IMG/VR virus record: IMGVR_UViG_3300005529_000072
Coordinates: 1 to 37,241 of that record
DNA: 37,241 nucleotides
Source: a virus
Strand: one strand, 5' to 3'
Shown here: piece by piece, positions 35,968 to 37,241 of the stretch
Layout of the letters: each line of letters starts with the position of its first letter
How positions within the stretch are numbered: the first letter of the stretch is position 1
Notes under the pieces: generated by a model
Seen by the model: the letters and a program-made list of their open reading frames with translations, nothing else
What the model was told of the DNA's origin: nothing
The model's database searches: none
Position numbers and translations under genes: made by a program

Positions 35968-36107
35968 GAAGAAAAAGCCGGGCTCCGCAGGGAGCACGAC
36001 GCCACGCAGACGGTGGTTCGTATGGGGCCGGCTGAGGACGCGGGCGCTGAAAGGGAGGAAAGCGCTCCGCGGTGTTGGTTATGTTGTATACCCCCTGACG
36101 TGGACAT
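35964..36107 (-). CDS. Possible 47-residue mini-protein between Cro-like and O-like genes
   Basis: The only gap of the early operon (35968-36106) carries a frame that starts at ATG 36107, overlapping the Cro-like stop as TAATG, and ends at TGA inside the O-like start codon (ATGA). This exact fit favours translation by coupling. The product is unusual: Ser/Ala/Arg-rich (GALSSLSAPASSAGPIRTT, then VCVASCSLRSPAFSS), with no motif, so it may be non-functional as a protein or serve only coupling. Confidence 0.35.
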   Translation of the reverse strand: MSTSGGIQHNQHRGALSSLSAPASSAGPIRTTVCVASCSLRSPAFSS

Positions 36108-36352
36108 TAGGGGGCTCGGGCCTCACCGATCGGGCGCCCCCGGCGCTTCATCGGCGCGTTCGCGGTCAGAATGTCGCGGACCGTGATTTCCAGGCCCTTC
36201 AAGGCCATGGCCACGATCACGTCTTGCCAGTACTCCTGGGGGATGCGGCCGAATTTCTTCCACTTTCGGGCCGTGTCAGGTTTGACTCCAACCGCTCGGG
36301 CAAACTCTGAAATGTTCCGCCAATGGCCAAATATGTCGTGAACGCCTTGCAT
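36107..36352 (-). CDS. Cro-like helix-turn-helix regulator
   Basis: The 81-residue protein has a helix-turn-helix in residues 14-44 (ISEFARAVGVKPDTARKWKK, FGRIPQEYWQDV), the pattern of small phage Cro/YdaS-like regulators, and a basic tail (MKRRGRPIGEA). It is the first gene of the leftward early operon and divergent from the repressor. The predicted promoter's -10 ends 7 nt before ATG 36352, so the mRNA has almost no leader. It likely binds the operators in the immunity region and favours lytic growth. Confidence 0.8.
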   Translation of the reverse strand: MQGVHDIFGHWRNISEFARAVGVKPDTARKWKKFGRIPQEYWQDVIVAMALKGLEITVRDILTANAPMKRRGRPIGEARAP

Positions 36353-36359
36353 GCCCTCT

Positions 36360-36386
36360 TTTATAACGGAATACTTTTCCAGTCAA
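36360..36386 (-). promoter_or_regulatory. Leftward early promoter (lambda PR-like)
   Basis: On the minus strand, TTGACT (36386-36381), then the 13-bp operator GGAAAAGTATTCC and GT, then TATAAA (36365-36360). The spacer is 15 nt, shorter than the ideal 17. The operator begins next to the -35 and fills nearly the whole spacer, so a bound repressor would block RNA polymerase. Confidence 0.65.
36368..36380. promoter_or_regulatory. Operator site, copy 1 (GGAATACTTTTCC)
   Basis: The 13-bp sequence is the exact reverse complement of the sites at 36908-36920 and 36930-36942. It occupies the spacer of the leftward early promoter. The repressor or Cro-like protein is the likely ligand. Confidence 0.75.
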
Positions 36387-36415
36387 TGGGCGGAAATAAT
36401 GGCCAGTGACTGGAA
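36377..36415. promoter_or_regulatory. Inverted repeat TTCCAGTCA / TGACTGGAA at the repressor start
   Basis: Perfect 9-bp arms at 36377-36385 and 36407-36415 with a 21-bp centre. It covers the region between leftward promoter and repressor start, and overlaps operator copy 1. It may be a second binding element (Cro versus repressor) or a DNA-loop site. A weak rightward -10 (AATAAT, 36395-36400) lies within it. Confidence 0.5.
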
Positions 36416-36441
36416 TTTCTATCCAGCTACCGTTTGCGGGC

Positions 36442-36816
36442 ATGGCGAAGCGTCCCCGCAGCGGCGAGAAAGGCACCCCCGGTCGAAAGGCCGATGGGGT
36501 GCCGGCTGGGCGGAGCGCTTTTAAGCGTGAGCTGGCCAGCCGTCTGAAGAGCGCCCGCGAAGATGCCGGGCTGAGCCAAGTGGAGATGGCCAGGCGCTTG
36601 ACGATCGCGGTCGGTTACGAGGTAACTGCCGACGAATACCGCAAATATGAGGGCGGCAAAAAGCCTTCGTCCATGCCCCACGACCTGTTATTCCCCTTCG
36701 CTGAGATCACCGGCCGCACGGTCGGGACGCTCGTCGCGCCCCTCCCTTTTCGGGTCGTCCGCCCAGAACAGGCTTTAGCGGTGCGACCCGCCCCCTTACG
36801 GAAGCCGGCGTACTAG
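36442..36816 (+). CDS. XRE-family phage repressor (CI-like, short)
   Basis: The product has a basic N-terminal arm (MAKRPRSGEKGTPGRKADG) and an XRE helix-turn-helix at about residues 30-80 (AFKRELASRLKSAREDAGLS, QVEMARRLTIAVGYEVTADE, YRKYEGGKKP). The C-terminal part is short (to 124 residues). It lacks the S24 peptidase domain of lambda CI, so induction would not be by RecA-driven self-cleavage. It is flanked by the two operator-bearing early promoters, which marks it as the prophage repressor. ATG 36442 is chosen; GTG 36406, 12 codons upstream, would be leaderless from a weak AATAAT -10. Confidence 0.75.
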   Translation: MAKRPRSGEKGTPGRKADGVPAGRSAFKRELASRLKSAREDAGLSQVEMARRLTIAVGYEVTADEYRKYEGGKKPSSMPHDLLFPFAEITGRTVGTLVAPLPFRVVRPEQALAVRPAPLRKPAY

Positions 36817-36845
36817 AACTACTGGAGGCTCACCGCTAGATATCT

Positions 36846-36875
36846 CAGCCCCAAGCGGGGCTGGGCCATCTTTTT
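36846..36875 (+). terminator. Intrinsic terminator after the repressor gene
   Basis: CAGCCCC (36846-36852), loop AAGC, GGGGCTG (36857-36863), then seven bases and five T (36871-36875). The 7-bp stem is strong, but the T-run is displaced by seven bases, so efficiency may be moderate. It would insulate the next early promoter from repressor transcription. Confidence 0.65.
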
Positions 36876-36900
36876 GCGTTTGAGCGGCCTTTCTGCGCCT

Positions 36901-36920
36901 GGAATACGGAAAAGTATTCC
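36901..36920. promoter_or_regulatory. Operator dyad GGAATAC-n6-GTATTCC, containing operator copy 2
   Basis: Perfect 7-bp arms at 36901-36907 and 36914-36920. The right 13 bp (36908-36920, GGAAAAGTATTCC) is identical to the other two operators. It abuts the -35 hexamer of the rightward early promoter at 36921. Confidence 0.7.
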
Positions 36921-36949
36921 TTGACATCAGGAAAAGTATTCCATAGACT
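36921..36949 (+). promoter_or_regulatory. Rightward early promoter (lambda PL-like) with operator copy 3
   Basis: TTGACA (36921-36926), 17-nt spacer, TAGACT (36944-36949). The -35 is consensus. The operator GGAAAAGTATTCC lies at 36930-36942 inside the spacer, in the same orientation to the promoter as in the leftward one. Transcription would start near 36956 and lead to the gene at 36978. Confidence 0.75.
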
Positions 36950-36977
36950 TTCTCCCCATCAGCCAGGGGAGACAGCC

Positions 36978-37193
36978 ATGTACGTCCCGCAGAAGATCAC
37001 CACGACGGTCGTCCTCCGGCCCGACTACGACAACCGCCAGCTGCACAGCTTCTCGGCCTGGTTCGATGCGAACGAGACCGACCTGCAAGCCTACTTCCGT
37101 GCCCTGGACCCCGATATCCGCGGGTGTGACTTCCTCACCTTCGCCTCCTGTCAGCACGAGATCGAGCAAGCCACCCAGGGAGAGCGGCTGTGA
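36978..37193 (+). CDS. Small early protein, first gene of the rightward operon
   Basis: The 71-residue product starts YVPQKITTTVVLRPDYDNRQ, LHSFSAWFDANETDLQAYFR and is acidic with aromatic residues. ATG 36978 has GGGGA about 8 bases upstream and lies about 22 nt after the predicted transcription start. In lambda the corresponding position is taken by N and small host-interaction genes. This one lacks the Arg-rich motif of N, so antitermination is unlikely on sequence alone. The function is unknown. Confidence 0.65.
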   Translation: MYVPQKITTTVVLRPDYDNRQLHSFSAWFDANETDLQAYFRALDPDIRGCDFLTFASCQHEIEQATQGERL

Positions 37194-37241
37194 GCGCCTG
37201 GCACTGGTTCCAAGGTTTGTCCTGGAGTGCCGCCTCTCTCG
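37190..37241 (+). CDS. Hypothetical protein, 5' fragment (runs off the right edge)
   Basis: GTG 37190 overlaps the preceding stop (GTGA). The first 17 codons read SAWHWFQGLSWSAASL after the start Met. It is clearly the second gene of the rightward early operon, with GGGAGAGCG upstream as ribosome site. Too little is seen to name it. Confidence 0.5.
   Translation, partial: MSAWHWFQGLSWSAASL

Noticed and set aside
1-37241. Diversity-generating retroelement, CRISPR array, insertion sequence or integrase
   Set aside because: I looked for a reverse transcriptase, regularly spaced direct repeats, transposase or tyrosine/serine recombinase patterns and saw none in the window.
37190-37241. Joining right and left ends as a closed circle
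   Set aside because: The open frame leaving the right edge does not continue in the frame of the zinc-finger gene at the left edge, so the ends are not directly contiguous through one gene.

Overview
The window is a 37 kb piece of a GC-rich temperate tailed phage or prophage with a short-tail (podovirus, P22-like) virion. The evidence is a P22-type portal, gp4-like and gp10-like tail accessory proteins, a p32/gp7-like DNA transfer protein, two further ejection-type proteins and a beta-helix tailspike. It also has a lambda-like immunity and early-control region with an antitermination Q-like protein. The host is most likely a GC-rich proteobacterium; the sequence alone does not fix the genus. 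Both ends cut through genes, and no integrase is present, so the integration and recombination genes must lie outside.

Layout. (1) 1-3055, plus strand: a compact row of small accessory genes, including a C2H2-type zinc-finger fragment, an HNH_3 endonuclease, a small HTH protein with its own near-consensus promoter and no leader, two small Cys-rich proteins, a candidate tRNA-like structured RNA, and a short protein with a THW-PLP type C-terminus. (2) 3052-33094, minus strand: one long late operon, read right to left. It starts with about eight virion-appendage-like beta proteins, including an FN3-plus-glycosidase-like enzyme. Next come the small and large terminase subunits, portal, scaffold and major capsid protein. 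A carbohydrate-modification module follows (a sialyltransferase-like protein, a TPR-GT9-like glycosyltransferase, a SAM methyltransferase and a GT8-like glycosyltransferase). After it come the tail accessory and ejection proteins, the tailspike, and finally lysis genes (M15 endopeptidase, holin-like proteins, an NlpC/P60-like protein) and two exported proteins. (3) 33108-36352, minus strand: the early operon, read right to left. It runs Cro-like, O-like replication protein, a possible replication partner, several mini-genes, a PD-(D/E)XK nuclease, Q-like antiterminator and a GIY-YIG protein, ending at an intrinsic terminator only 13 nt before the first late gene. (4) 36353-37241: an immunity region with a short XRE repressor on the plus strand, flanked by two divergent early promoters that carry the identical 13-bp operator between -35 and -10, then the start of a second early operon running off the right edge.

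How it works together (inference from layout): the repressor shuts both early promoters through the shared operator. When it is lifted, the leftward operon makes the replication proteins and Q, and Q would carry transcription through the terminator into the late operon. Helically phased repeats inside the O-like gene look like a lambda-type origin. Nearly all minus-strand genes overlap by ATGA, GTGA, TTGA or TGATG, so translation is probably coupled. Several mini-genes of 37-51 codons fill the remaining gaps exactly. No stretch longer than about 160 bases lacks a gene.
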